A stretch of DNA of 64,000 nt from Actinomadura litoris (GTDB lineage Bacteria > Actinomycetota > Actinomycetes > Streptosporangiales > Streptosporangiaceae), in NCBI RefSeq assembly GCF_009733595.1, contig NZ_WOFH01000014.1, positions 124,001 to 188,000 on the forward strand, read 5' to 3'. The translations under genes and the position numbers were made by a program. The notes beneath the pieces are model-generated. The model was given only the letters and a program-made list of their open reading frames with translations, ran no database searches and was not told the origin of the DNA. How positions within the stretch are numbered: the stretch's first letter is position 1; every line of letters begins with the position of its first letter. This document shows positions 8,290 to 17,310 of this stretch, in pieces.

Positions 8290-9025
8290 TCCAGCCGACC
8301 AGGTCGTTGCCGATCTGCTCGTGGGTGCGGACGGCGTTGTCGTGCTCGATCGGGACGACCGGCCCGGCGGCCTGCGCGAGCAGCTGCACCTGGCACGAGC
8401 GTTCCATCGTGATGAACCACCAGGCGGCGGCGTCGACGGTGTCGCCGACGGTCAGCAGCCCGTGGTTGCGCAGGATGACGGCCTTGTGGCCGCCGAGGGC
8501 GGCGGCGATGCGCTTGCCCTCCTCCAGGTCGGTGACGACGCCGGTGTAGTCGTCGAACAGCCCGTGGTCCTGGTAGAACGCGCAGACGTCCTGGGTGATC
8601 GGCTCCAGCCTCCGGCCGAGCGCCGACAGCGCGCGGCCGTGCGTGGAGTGGCTGTGCGCGGCGGCCACCACGCCCGGCCTGGCCTGGTGGATCCGCGAGT
8701 GGATCGCGAACGCGGCCTCGTTGACGTGGTAGCGGCCCTCGACGACCTTTCCCTCGTGGTTGACGAGGATCAGGTCGCTGACGCGGATGTGCTTGAAGGA
8801 CATTCCGAACGGGTTGACCCAGAAGTGGTCGGTGCGCTCGGGGTCGCGGGCGGTGATGTGCCCGGCGACGCCCTCCTCGAAGCCGAGCCTGCCGAAGATC
8901 CGCAGCGCCGCGGCGAGGCGCTCCTTGCGGTGCCGCCGCTCGTCCGCGACGTCCTCGAAGCTCGGCGGCAGCCGGAAGATCAGGTCGGTGGAGAGTTCGT
9001 CGAGGAACTTCTCGTCATCGGACAT
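8231..9025 (-). CDS. Class II aldolase/adducin family protein
   Basis: This 264-residue cytoplasmic protein starts MSDDEKFLDELS. The family zinc site is visible as AAHSHSTHG (about residues 135-143) and RNHGLLTVG (about 205-213), with GHITARDPE in the N-terminal substrate loop. Relatives are fuculose- or ribulose-phosphate aldolases and non-catalytic adducin-like proteins; the substrate cannot be fixed. The frame continues upstream, but codon use becomes non-coding before 9025. It is divergent from a broken PucR gene, its likely former regulator, and overlaps the MarR gene tail to tail. Confidence 0.85.
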   Translation of the reverse strand: MSDDEKFLDELSTDLIFRLPPSFEDVADERRHRKERLAAALRIFGRLGFEEGVAGHITARDPERTDHFWVNPFGMSFKHIRVSDLILVNHEGKVVEGRYHVNEAAFAIHSRIHQARPGVVAAAHSHSTHGRALSALGRRLEPITQDVCAFYQDHGLFDDYTGVVTDLEEGKRIAAALGGHKAVILRNHGLLTVGDTVDAAAWWFITMERSCQVQLLAQAAGPVVPIEHDNAVRTHEQIGNDLVGWINYQPLHDQIVREQPDLFD

Positions 9026-9152
9026 CGGCGGACTCCTTGGCTCGGCTTCCCTCCAGAGAACACCGCCGCGGCGACCGGACGCTAGGGGAGGGCGGCCCAA
9101 CGACCACCCGCCCGGTTGTCCGCAACGGACAACGACGGCGCAGAATGGGGGC

Positions 9153-10278
9153 ATGGAGCCCGGTGAGGGCGACCGCTTCCTGCGGTTGCTGATCGAGCGC
9201 GGCGCCGACCCGGCGGTGCTGGAGGCCACGGTCCGCGCGGCGCGGGGCAGGTCGGCGCCGGTCGCGGCGCTGCCGGAGGAGGAGACCAGGCGGCACGCCC
9301 GCGCTCGTCCGGGGCGTCGTCGCGGCGCTGGAGACCGGCGGCCCCGGCGCGGACGTCCTGGCGGCGGCCGAGCGGCTCGGCGCGGACCGGGCGCGCCAGG
9401 GCGTGCCGGTCGCGGCGTTCCTGGACGGCTTCCAGGCGGGCCGCGCCCACCTCGTCCGGACGCTCGTCGCGGACGGGCGGCGCCTCGGCGTGCCGGAGCA
9501 CCTGCTGCTGGACGGCGTCACCCGCGTGGACGAGATCACCACCGCGCTCGTCCACCGGATGGTGCACGCGCACCGGGTCGCCGAGCTGGAGACGGCCCGG
9601 ACGGCCCGCGAGGCCCACGTGCAGACGCTCCGGCGGCTCCTGCACGGGGAGCCGGCCCCGGCGCTCGCGCCGCTCGACCCGGCGGGGGCCTACCACTGCG
9701 TCGTCTCCGACGTCAGCGACCCGGCGGTCGCCGCGCGGCTGGAGGCGCGCCTCACGGCGGCGGGCCCCGGCCTGTGCGGGCTGGTCGACGGGCGGTTCGC
9801 CGCGCTGGTCGCCCGGCTTCCCCTCCCGTCCGGGGACGGCCCGCTGCTGGTGGCCGCGCCGCCCACCGCGCCCCGCGACGTCGCGCCGGTGTACGAGCTC
9901 GGGCGCCGCGCGCTGCGCGCCGGGGCGGCGGCCGGGCTGCACGGCATGCGGCACCTCGCCGACCTCGCGCTGCCGACCGCGACCGCGGCCGAGCCCGCGC
10001 TGGGAGGCCTGCTGGCGGACGCGCTCCTCGGCGGCCTCGACCCGCGCGACCCGTTCCACCGGGAGCTGGCCGCGACCGCGCTCGCCTACCTCGACCACGG
10101 CGGACGGATCGCGCCGACCGCCGCCGCGCTGCACGTCCACGCGAACACGGTCAAGTACCGGGTGCGCCGCGTCCAGGAGCTGACCGACCGCCCGCTGCTC
10201 GATCCTCCGGCGGGCGCGGCGGTGACGCGCGCCGCGAACTGGTGGTGGGCGCTGCGGCACTGGCTGTCCACCGGTTGA
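9153..10278 (+). pseudogene. PucR-type regulator interrupted by a one-base frameshift
   Basis: Coding sequence starts at ATG 9153 (MEPGEGDRFLRLLIERG) and runs to about codon 49, where ETRRHA should continue. From 9301 the clear continuation ALVRGVVAALETGG is in the next frame. One extra C in the GCCC run at 9297-9300 accounts for it. Removing it restores a 374-residue protein whose C-terminal HTH, with HVHANTVKYRVRRVQEL, is characteristic of PucR/CdaR regulators. The only in-frame restart is GTG 9403, which would lose the first ~80 residues. This may be a sequencing error or a true pseudogene. Confidence 0.8.
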
Positions 10279-10322
10279 GGGAGCCGGTTGAGGGAGCCGG
10301 TTGAGGGAGCCGGTTGAGGGAG
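10271..10322 (+). repeat. Four tandem copies of a 13-bp unit over the PucR stop codon
   Basis: CCGGTTGAGGGAG is repeated four times without mismatch (10271, 10284, 10297, 10310). The first copy contains the PucR stop codon TGA at 10276-10278. Because 13 is not a multiple of three, expansion moves the TGA through all frames downstream. Confidence 0.95.
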
Positions 10323-10408
10323 CATGGCCGGGTCCGGGCGAAGGGGGCGCGGCCGGGCGGCCGCGGACGGGATCATGGGAGGATCGGGGCACCGAGAGGA
10401 GATCGCCG

Positions 10409-10738
10409 ATGCCCTACGTCCTGCTCGCGCTCGCCATCGCCTTCGAGGTCACCGCGACGCTGGCGATGCGCGGCTCGGAGGGCTTCACCAGGCTCGGCCC
10501 GGCGGCGATCGTCGTGGCCGGGTACCTGATCTCGTTCGTGTTCATGGCCAGGGCCCTGACCTCGCTGAACGTCGGGCCGGTGTATGCGATCTGGTCCGCG
10601 CTCGGCACGATCGGCGCCTTCGCCGGCGGCGTGCTGCTGTTCGACGAGCCGGTGCGGCCGCTGACGGTCGCCGGTGCGGTGATCATCGTGCTGGGCGTGA
10701 TCGTGATGAACCTCGGCGGCGGCGTGAGCCAGGGCTGA
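10409..10738 (+). CDS. Small multidrug resistance (SMR/EmrE-type) transporter
   Basis: The 109-residue product has four predicted membrane helices. The essential SMR glutamate is present in the first helix (ALAIAFEVTATLAMR), and GPVYAIWSALGTIG is the family motif of helix 3. Such proteins work as dual-topology dimers that exchange protons for quaternary ammonium, guanidinium or polyamine substrates; which applies here is unknown. GAGGAGATC precedes ATG 10409. It converges on an AraC regulator. Confidence 0.92.
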   Translation: MPYVLLALAIAFEVTATLAMRGSEGFTRLGPAAIVVAGYLISFVFMARALTSLNVGPVYAIWSALGTIGAFAGGVLLFDEPVRPLTVAGAVIIVLGVIVMNLGGGVSQG

Positions 10739-10752
10739 CCCGGCCGGTCGGG

Positions 10753-11610
10753 TCAGAGTGCCTCGGGGCCGGTGGTGACGAACTGCGGCTCGAACCGGCC
10801 GGCGAGCAGCTCGGTGGGCGAGCAGCCCGCCAGCGCGCGGACCTCGCGGTTGAGGTGGGCCTGGTCGTAGTAGCGGCAGGCGACGGCGATGTCGGAGAGG
10901 GTCGCGCGGCCCGTGCGCATCAGGTCGACCGCGCGCTGGAACCGCAGGACGCGCCCCATCACCTTGGGCGGCAGCCCCGCCTGCTCGTGGAACCGGTGGG
11001 TGAGGTGCCTGCGGCTCCAGCCGACCTCGTCGGCGAGCCGGGCGACGGACGCGGTGCCCCGGCTGCGCGCGAGCAGGTCCCAGGCGCGGGCGACCTCCGG
11101 GTCGGGGTCGGGCCCCTCCTCCAGGCGGCGCAGCAGGAACCCGTCGAGCAGGTCGAAGCGCTCGCCCCAGCCGGGGGCGGCGCCGAGCCGTTCGACGAGG
11201 CGGTCGGCGGCCGGACCGAGCAGGTCGGCCAGCTCGACGGCGGTGTTGGTGACGCGCGCCATCGGGACGCCGAACAGCGTGTAGGCGCCGAGCGGGGTGA
11301 GGTCGAGGTGGATGCCGCGCTGCCCGCCGGGATGGACGTAGCCGCCGTGCCCGTCGTGCATGCCCGCGACGAACGACCCGTACTCGCGGCCCTGGACGCC
11401 CGGGTCGGGGACCTCCAGGAACAGCGGCGGCCCCAGGTTCACGATCACGACGGCGGTGCGGGTCGGGAGGGTGCGCATCCGGCTCGGCCGGACGTCCCGC
11501 TCCCAGTAGCCGACATAGGAGCGCAGGAACGGCCGCAGCGCGGGATGCGGGCGGTCCCGGGCCCGCCACCAGCCGCCCTGGTCGGTGATCTCGAACGGCC
11601 TGTCGCTCAT
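10753..11610 (-). CDS. AraC-family transcriptional regulator
   Basis: The protein has 285 residues. The N-terminal ~150 residues form a cupin-like sensor domain (LRSYVGYWERD, VNLGPPLFLEVPD). The C-terminal double HTH includes SVARLADEVGWSRRHLTHRF and LSDIAVACRYYDQAHLNREV, followed by FEPQF. It is convergent with the SMR gene (14 bp apart) and divergent from a secreted hydrolase gene 115 bp away, so autoregulation or control of the hydrolase is possible but unproven. Confidence 0.9.
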   Translation of the reverse strand: MSDRPFEITDQGGWWRARDRPHPALRPFLRSYVGYWERDVRPSRMRTLPTRTAVVIVNLGPPLFLEVPDPGVQGREYGSFVAGMHDGHGGYVHPGGQRGIHLDLTPLGAYTLFGVPMARVTNTAVELADLLGPAADRLVERLGAAPGWGERFDLLDGFLLRRLEEGPDPDPEVARAWDLLARSRGTASVARLADEVGWSRRHLTHRFHEQAGLPPKVMGRVLRFQRAVDLMRTGRATLSDIAVACRYYDQAHLNREVRALAGCSPTELLAGRFEPQFVTTGPEAL

Positions 11611-11725
11611 CCCCCCAGTACTACCATCCGCCCCAAAGGGGACATGTCAGGACCGCTCGGCGGGCGGAATGGCCGTTTCCGGCGAGAAAGGTGGTTCCGG
11701 GACGGGCCGGGGCGATGATCTCCCC

Positions 11726-13165
11726 ATGCGATCACGTCCCATCCCGGTGCTCGCCCTCACCCTCGCCCTCTCCGCATCCGGAGGGGCGACGGCGGCCGCG
11801 ACACCCCACGCGTCCCCGTCCGCGCCGACGGCGGCGTCCGCGCCGGCGCTCACCGACCCCCGCCCCTGCCCGAAGCAGCCGGGCTTCACCTGCTCGACGC
11901 TGACCGTGCCGCTCGACCACCGCGCACCGCGCAAGGGCACGCTGAGGTTGCAGGTCGCGACGGGCGGGAACGTCACCGCGCCCAAGGGCGTGCTGCTGTT
12001 CCTGACCGGCGGCCCCGGGCAGCCCGGCGTCCCGTTCATCTCGCGCATATCCCAGCAGCGGATGCCGGAACTCGCCAAGAACTACCGCTTCGTCACGATC
12101 GACCAGCGCGGTACCGGCGAGTTCGGCGCGATCGACTGCCCCCGGCTCCAGGCCGAGGTCGGCGGCACCGACATCGAGGCGCCGAGCCCCGGCGCGGTCG
12201 CCGAGTGCGCGGGCATCCTCGGCGACCGGCGGCACTACTTCACGACCGAGCAGACCGTCGGGGACCTCGACCTGCTGCGCCGCGCGCTCGGCGTCCAGAC
12301 GATGACGCTGGACGGCGTCTCCTACGGCACGATGACCGCCGCGAGCTACGCGGCCTTCCACCCGCGCAACGTGCGCAGGCTCGTCCTGGACTCGGTGCTC
12401 CCGCACGTGGACCCGCAGGGCGACGACATGCTCTACCTCACCGGCCTGCGGGCGACCGCGCGCGTCCTGCGGGACGCGTGCCGGACGGCCCCCGCCTGCG
12501 GGTTCGACCCGGCCGAGGACCTGGCCTGGCTGGCCCGGCACCGCGCCGACCACGTCCGCATCTGGGACATGCTCGTCGGCTATGAGTTCTCCGACCCCAC
12601 CTACCGCGACCCCGACCCGGCCGGATTCCCCGCCGGATCCGGCGACGTGGTGTCGGCGTTCCACGAGGCGCGGCACGGGAACCCGGCGCGCCTCGACCGG
12701 CTTCTGAAGCTGCTCGACTCCGGCGGCGACGACCCCGCCGGATACAGCGCGGGCCTGCACGTCGCCACGATCTGCGGCGACGGCCACTTCCCGTGGGGCA
12801 CCTCCGAGGCGCCGCTCGCGGGGCGTCAGGCGAGCCTGGACCGGACGCGCCGGCACCTGCCCGCCCGCGCGACCTGGCCGTTCACGGCCGCCTCCGCCGT
12901 CGGCAACGGATTCGTGCAGGACTGCGTCCACTGGCCGCCGGCGCGGCACACCGCCGAGCCGAGGCGGCTCACGCTGCCGCCCGTGCCGGTCCTGCTGCTG
13001 AACGGCGACCGGGACCTGTCCACGCCGCTCGAATGGGCGCGGGAGGAGCTGCGCTACGCGCCGCGCGGCGAACTGGTGGTCGTGCAGGGCGCGGCCCACT
13101 CCATCCAGAACCGCGAGCGCGGGACGCGGGGCCGCGAGGCGGTCTACCGGTTCCTCAACGGCTGA
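11726..13165 (+). CDS. Secreted alpha/beta hydrolase (TAP-like prolyl/tripeptidyl aminopeptidase family)
   Basis: The 479-residue protein has a signal peptide (MRSRPIPVLALTLALSASG) with cleavage likely after ATAAA or nearby, then a Ser/Ala/Pro-rich spacer. The α/β-hydrolase elements are the oxyanion region LTGGPGQPG, the nucleophile elbow GVSYGT, the acid in LLNGDRDLSTP and the histidine in GAAHSI. Cysteine pairs in the mature part suit an exported enzyme. Relatives remove N-terminal peptides or proline from extracellular peptides. A perfect 13-bp duplication covers its stop codon and a strong terminator follows. Confidence 0.87.
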   Translation: MRSRPIPVLALTLALSASGGATAAATPHASPSAPTAASAPALTDPRPCPKQPGFTCSTLTVPLDHRAPRKGTLRLQVATGGNVTAPKGVLLFLTGGPGQPGVPFISRISQQRMPELAKNYRFVTIDQRGTGEFGAIDCPRLQAEVGGTDIEAPSPGAVAECAGILGDRRHYFTTEQTVGDLDLLRRALGVQTMTLDGVSYGTMTAASYAAFHPRNVRRLVLDSVLPHVDPQGDDMLYLTGLRATARVLRDACRTAPACGFDPAEDLAWLARHRADHVRIWDMLVGYEFSDPTYRDPDPAGFPAGSGDVVSAFHEARHGNPARLDRLLKLLDSGGDDPAGYSAGLHVATICGDGHFPWGTSEAPLAGRQASLDRTRRHLPARATWPFTAASAVGNGFVQDCVHWPPARHTAEPRRLTLPPVPVLLLNGDRDLSTPLEWAREELRYAPRGELVVVQGAAHSIQNRERGTRGREAVYRFLNG

Positions 13166-13178
13166 CCTCAACGGCTGA
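13153..13178 (+). repeat. Perfect 13-bp tandem duplication over the hydrolase stop
   Basis: CCTCAACGGCTGA occurs at 13153-13165, ending with the gene's own TGA, and again directly at 13166-13178. The second copy lies outside the gene, so this is a local duplication of the 3' end. Confidence 0.9.
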
Positions 13179-13196
13179 GCTCGGCCGATCCCGCGT

Positions 13197-13232
13197 CGCG
13201 GTCGGCCCCTGGGCTGGTGGGGGCCGACCGCG
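13197..13232. terminator. Bidirectional terminator hairpin
   Basis: A perfect 13-bp stem, CGCGGTCGGCCCC (13197-13209) with its complement at 13220-13232, closes a 10-base loop in the 79-bp gap between converging genes. It can serve both directions. Confidence 0.8.
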
Positions 13233-13244
13233 GCGCGGCGGTCA

Positions 13245-13805
13245 TCATGTTTCGAGGATGTGGTCCAGGAGGCTCCGGTAGGAGCGGAGGGCCAGGCGCA
13301 GGCGCTCGGTGTCGGGCGTCCCGTCCCCGCCGGAACCGAGGGGCTCCGACAGCTTGCGGCGGTGCTCGGCGAGGGCCCGGGCCAGGGCCTCGGTGATCTC
13401 CTCCGCGAGGCCGTCGGCCTTGCGGACGGCCTCGGCCGGATCGTCCACGAACCCGGCCTGGACGCGGTGCCAGCGCTCCTTGAACCGGCCCGCCTCGGCG
13501 GGGTCCAGGAGCCCTGCGGGCTGCCTGTCGGGCTGCTCCGCGGGCGGCCTACCGGTCTGCCTGCCGGGCTGCCTGCCGGACTGCCCCGCGGACTGCCCCG
13601 CGGACTGCTCCGCGGGCGGGCCGGAGGGCGTCGGCTTCGGGACGCGCAGGTCGGGCGCGGTGTCCCGGCCGGCCTCCACGTCCGCCCCGGCGGGCTTCGG
13701 CGGGGGACCGGCGACGTGCGCGTCGCCGGCGGCGGGCGGGGCGGTGATCCCGGTCGCGCGGGCCCGCTCGCCCGCGGCCGCTCGTGCGGGGGTCTCGTTC
13801 GTCAT
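13245..13805 (-). CDS. Hypothetical protein with low-complexity N-terminus, paralogue of the preceding gene
   Basis: The product has 186 residues. About 95 N-terminal residues are low complexity (Ala/Pro/Gly/Gln, with repeated AGQS and GRQ units). The last ~85 residues, beginning FKERWHRVQAGFVDDP, match the neighbouring protein's YKEQWLRVQERFVDAP region, including following A-EAV-KAD-L residues and a helical end LRSYRSLLDHIL. The two genes are 7 bp apart and co-oriented, so this is a tandem duplication in which one copy lost the membrane anchor. No biochemical function is known. Confidence 0.7.
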   Translation of the reverse strand: MTNETPARAAAGERARATGITAPPAAGDAHVAGPPPKPAGADVEAGRDTAPDLRVPKPTPSGPPAEQSAGQSAGQSGRQPGRQTGRPPAEQPDRQPAGLLDPAEAGRFKERWHRVQAGFVDDPAEAVRKADGLAEEITEALARALAEHRRKLSEPLGSGGDGTPDTERLRLALRSYRSLLDHILET

Positions 13806-13812
13806 CGCGCGG

Positions 13813-14370
13813 TCAGCTCCTCGGGGTCTCGGCGACGCCGTGGCCCGCCGGTACGGCGAGGAGGTCGTCGAAGAGGGCGCGGTAGTGGACCATGGCCTGC
13901 CGCAGGTCCTCGGTGGTGGCCTGCCGGCCCTGGGCGCGCTCGCTGATCTCGCGGCCGCGCCGGTAGTGGTCCAGGGTGCGGGCGTGCTCCACCGACAGGT
14001 GGGCGGCCTGCTCGTCGAAGCCGCGCGTGGGGTAGCCGCGCTCGCCCAGCACCACGGTGACGAGGCGGTCCGCCTCCTCGACGGCCTCCTGCGGGGCGTC
14101 GACGAAGCGCTCCTGGACGCGGAGCCACTGCTCCTTGTACTGGTCGCGCCGCTCGGGCGCCAGGTCGTGCAGCTCCAGGTCGCGGTGGGCCTGCTCGCGG
14201 GACCTCAGCTCCCGCTCGGCGGCGGCGCGGCCGCCATGGGCCTCCAGCGCCCGGTCGTACTCCGGGCCGAAACGCCGCTTGAGCCGCTGGGTGCGCGACC
14301 ACGTCCAGGCGAGGTACGCGACGGCGGCGATGATGACGACGGCGATGACGACCATGATGACGGTCGGCAT
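13813..14370 (-). CDS. Membrane-anchored hypothetical protein, paralogue of the next gene
   Basis: The product (185 aa) starts MPTVIMVVIAVVII, a single N-terminal transmembrane anchor over residues 3-24. A charged cytoplasmic helical domain follows, containing YKEQWLRVQERFVDAP and ATTEDLRQAMVHYRALFDDLL. ATG 14370 sits behind GGAGGAAC on the minus strand. It is first in a two-gene operon with the anchorless paralogue. Similar anchored proteins occur in many actinomycetes without assigned function. Confidence 0.75.
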   Translation of the reverse strand: MPTVIMVVIAVVIIAAVAYLAWTWSRTQRLKRRFGPEYDRALEAHGGRAAAERELRSREQAHRDLELHDLAPERRDQYKEQWLRVQERFVDAPQEAVEEADRLVTVVLGERGYPTRGFDEQAAHLSVEHARTLDHYRRGREISERAQGRQATTEDLRQAMVHYRALFDDLLAVPAGHGVAETPRS

Positions 14371-14434
14371 TGTTCCTCCAACATCCGTGGGGTCGGACGC
14401 AACGCCGATGCCCCCACAGACGCGGTCGAAACGG

Positions 14435-16489
14435 TCACCCTCCCGGCCGGAAGGCGCAGACGAGGTCCCCGATGCGCCGCCGGTCACCGTATCCGGCCTG
14501 GTCGAGCAGCCGAAGCGCGCGCCGGTCCCGGGGTGTCACGCAGGCCACGCTCACCCCCACGCGCCGGAGCGCCGCCCGCATCTCCTCGGCCGTCGGCTTC
14601 CGGCTGTAGGGGGAGCGCACCGCGACGCTCAGCATCTGCCGGTCGGCGATGAAGTGCGGGGGCGCGGGGATCATCGACAGGTAGTGCGGGTTGGGGTTCG
14701 CCGCGTGCACGCGCGCGGTCAGCATCGGCACGGCCCGCATGTACACCACCGGCATCAGCACGACCGTGCCGGGTCTGGCGGCGCGGACCACCTCGCGCGC
14801 CGTCCCGACCTGCTCGGCGGGCACCTTCCAGGACGGCCGGTCCGCGACGGTCGAGCCGCTCGCCTGCGACCACACCGGCGTGCCGCCCACGACCAGCGCG
14901 ACCGCGAGCGCCACGGCGGGCGCCGCGGCGGCGGCGACGGCCGCCGCGCGGGACCGGAGGACGTCCGGGACCGGCACGGAGGCGAGCAGGCCGACCAGGG
15001 CGGGCGCGGGGACGATCCACATCGTCCGCCACAGCACCTGCCCCGCGTCCGTGGCCCGCGCGGCGGCCGTGAGCACCCCGGGCAGGACGAGCAGCGTGAG
15101 CAGCGCCGCGATGCCCATCCCGACGAGCGCGGGGACGCCGCGCCGGGCCGTCCACGGGGACAGCCACAGCGCGCAGCCGCCGAGGACGCCGAGCGTCCCC
15201 TGGAGCAGGACCCACTGGTAGCTGACCGGGCCGTCGTGGACGGCGCCCTCCACGATCGTCTTGCCGTGCAGCAGCACCACCCCGAGCCCGGACGCGATCG
15301 GGTACGTCGCCGCGACGCACGCCGCCAGCGCGGTGCGGATCCGTCCGGCGGCGAGCAGCGGCAGCACGGCGGCGCCGACCGCCAGCGGGATCACGAACGC
15401 CGCCGACGAGGTCAGCCCGACCGCCGCGATCCCGGCGGCGCCGAGCAGCGCGAGGTCCCCGCGCCGCCGCCGCTCGGCCCACCGGGTGAGGTAGACGTAC
15501 AGCAGCGGGATCAGCGCCGACACCATGACGGCCTTGCCCTGCCACATCCGCAGCAGGTGGAAGGCGCCGAGCGAGGCGCGCGACTCGCCCGCCCACAGCA
15601 GGTAGACGGCGGCCACCGCGAAGCAGAGGGCGGCGCGGCGCGGCGTCCACGCCCGCACCAGCCGCCACAGCGACCACACCGCGAAGAACGTGACCAGCGG
15701 CAGCACGCCGTACCACAGCAGCGAGGACGCGGGGACGTGCAGCACCCGCGCCAGCGCCCCGGCCAGCACCTCGAACGACGACACGGGCGGCTCGCCGGCG
15801 ATCTCGTCCGTCGCCCCGGCGCTGAAGATGACGTCCTTCAGCGGGATGCGGCCCGTCGCGGCCGTCGCCACCGAGCGGGACACGAAGTAGGCGTCGTCGC
15901 CGTCGGTGTTGACGATGAACAGCGACGCGATCGCGAACCCGGCGCCGGTGAGGAGGGCGAGCGGCGTCCCCCAGCGCAGGTCCGCGTCGTCGGTGCCGTC
16001 CGCGTCGGGTCCGGGCGCGGGGTCCGGGTCGCGCGGGCCCGGACGGCTCAGCAGCCACGCGCCGGTCGCGGCGACGGCGACCAGTCCCGGCAGCCACGCG
16101 CACCACCACGGCACCCCCGACGGGTGCAGCCCCGCGCACACCCCCGCGACCAGGCCCGCCCCCACCGCGACGGCCGGAAGGGCCCGCCGGACGGGCCCGG
16201 GACGGTCGCGCCAGACCGGCTCCTCGGTGTCGTGCCAGAGCGGCCCGACCGCCCACCACCCCGCGCGCCGCGCGTACAGGGCGCCGAGCACGGCCGCCGC
16301 CGCCGACCACGCGACCAGCAGCGCCGTGGTGGGCGGGTCGAGGAGCAGGCCGGCGTGGTAGACGAGCGTCCACACGGCGAACAGGACGACGGCGCCGTCG
16401 GTGAGGCCGTCGACGAGCCCGGTCGCCCTCCGGGCCGGCGAGCGGCCGCCCTCGGATCCGCCGATGACCCGCTCCGTCAAGTCGATCAC
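14435..16489 (-). CDS. Large polytopic membrane protein
   Basis: The product (684 aa) carries roughly twelve to fourteen hydrophobic segments from residue 30 to about 550, followed by a soluble C-terminal domain of ~130 residues. The layout resembles actinobacterial GT-C glycosyltransferase-like or uncharacterised integral membrane proteins; I see no diagnostic catalytic motif beyond acidic residues in early loops (NTDGDDAYFVSRS). A role in cell-envelope sugar transfer is only a possibility. It has its own ATG, and the 347 bp upstream contain the likely promoter. Confidence 0.75.
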   Translation of the reverse strand: MIDLTERVIGGSEGGRSPARRATGLVDGLTDGAVVLFAVWTLVYHAGLLLDPPTTALLVAWSAAAAVLGALYARRAGWWAVGPLWHDTEEPVWRDRPGPVRRALPAVAVGAGLVAGVCAGLHPSGVPWWCAWLPGLVAVAATGAWLLSRPGPRDPDPAPGPDADGTDDADLRWGTPLALLTGAGFAIASLFIVNTDGDDAYFVSRSVATAATGRIPLKDVIFSAGATDEIAGEPPVSSFEVLAGALARVLHVPASSLLWYGVLPLVTFFAVWSLWRLVRAWTPRRAALCFAVAAVYLLWAGESRASLGAFHLLRMWQGKAVMVSALIPLLYVYLTRWAERRRRGDLALLGAAGIAAVGLTSSAAFVIPLAVGAAVLPLLAAGRIRTALAACVAATYPIASGLGVVLLHGKTIVEGAVHDGPVSYQWVLLQGTLGVLGGCALWLSPWTARRGVPALVGMGIAALLTLLVLPGVLTAAARATDAGQVLWRTMWIVPAPALVGLLASVPVPDVLRSRAAAVAAAAAPAVALAVALVVGGTPVWSQASGSTVADRPSWKVPAEQVGTAREVVRAARPGTVVLMPVVYMRAVPMLTARVHAANPNPHYLSMIPAPPHFIADRQMLSVAVRSPYSRKPTAEEMRAALRRVGVSVACVTPRDRRALRLLDQAGYGDRRRIGDLVCAFRPGG

Positions 16490-16836
16490 TTGTCCCCCGT
16501 GTGCGCGCGTGTGCCGCTCTCGCCTTTGTATCCGCCGAAGAGTCTCCGGGCGTTCACAGGCGCGCCGCCGAATATTCTGATCTTGGTTAGTTCGACGCCC
16601 GGTAGGCCACGGGAGTTTACGGCCCTGGTGAAGCGGCCGTCGTCGAACGGCTGACGTGGGGCGATCGTGCGGAGGCGGGCGCCGGTGCGGTCACCTCCGC
16701 CCCGCGTACCCCGGAATCACCCTGTGATGCGACAAGTCCGGAATCACTGCGATGCTCCGTTTCGGCGTGTTCTGATGGTCCGGTACGCGAGCCACGCCCG
16801 CCCGGCGCGGGCGCGTCCAGAGGGATGTGATGCGCG
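16490..16836. other. Gene-free stretch between divergent genes
   Basis: No convincing coding sequence is seen on either strand. It contains the 5' regions of two divergent genes, with an AT-richer patch at about 16570-16595 that may hold promoter elements. No clear palindrome or RNA motif was recognised. Confidence 0.5.
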
Positions 16837-17310
16837 GTGCGCCATGCGTTCGGCTTCGTCCTCGGCGTCCTGCTGACCCCCGCGCTGGTCTACGGCGCGG
16901 CCTGGGGCTACGCGCAGGCGGGCCGGTCCTTCGACGGGACGGGCCAGGAGATCACCGACCGCACCCGCATCTACGGGGCCTTCGCCCTGCTCGCCGCCGT
17001 GGGCCTGGTGATGGGCGTGGTCATCGTCGCGCGGTGGGCCTCGCCGCTGGTCTCGCTCGTCCCGGCGCTGGCCCTGCTCGGCGTGTCCGCCTACTTCCTC
17101 GTGGACCCCGGGCGCGTCCTCGACCTGCCGGGCAAGGTGCCGCCCTCCGGCGACATGGACTTCGGCCTGCGCATGCTGCTCGGCTCCGGCGTCTACGGGA
17201 TGATGGGGTTCGCGCTGCTGATGCCCACCTGGGCGCCGCGCCGCTGGGGCTCGGCCCACGCCGAGGAGGACGTCTTCGACTCCGACCACTACTCGACCAT
17301 CGAGCGGTGA
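16837..17310 (+). CDS. Hypothetical four-helix membrane protein
   Basis: The 157-residue product has four predicted transmembrane helices: about residues 5-25, 45-66, 72-90 and 108-128. A short charged C-terminus, HAEEDVFDSDHYSTIER, follows. The start is GTG 16837 with AGAGGGA upstream. Its last 22 bp overlap the 3' end of the ABC ATPase gene on the opposite strand. The family is not assigned a function. Confidence 0.75.
   Translation: MRHAFGFVLGVLLTPALVYGAAWGYAQAGRSFDGTGQEITDRTRIYGAFALLAAVGLVMGVVIVARWASPLVSLVPALALLGVSAYFLVDPGRVLDLPGKVPPSGDMDFGLRMLLGSGVYGMMGFALLMPTWAPRRWGSAHAEEDVFDSDHYSTIER

Noticed and set aside
11732-13171. 479-codon minus-strand frame opposite the secreted hydrolase
   Set aside because: The sense strand carries a signal peptide and catalytic triad; the antisense product is Val/Arg/Gly-rich and motif-free.
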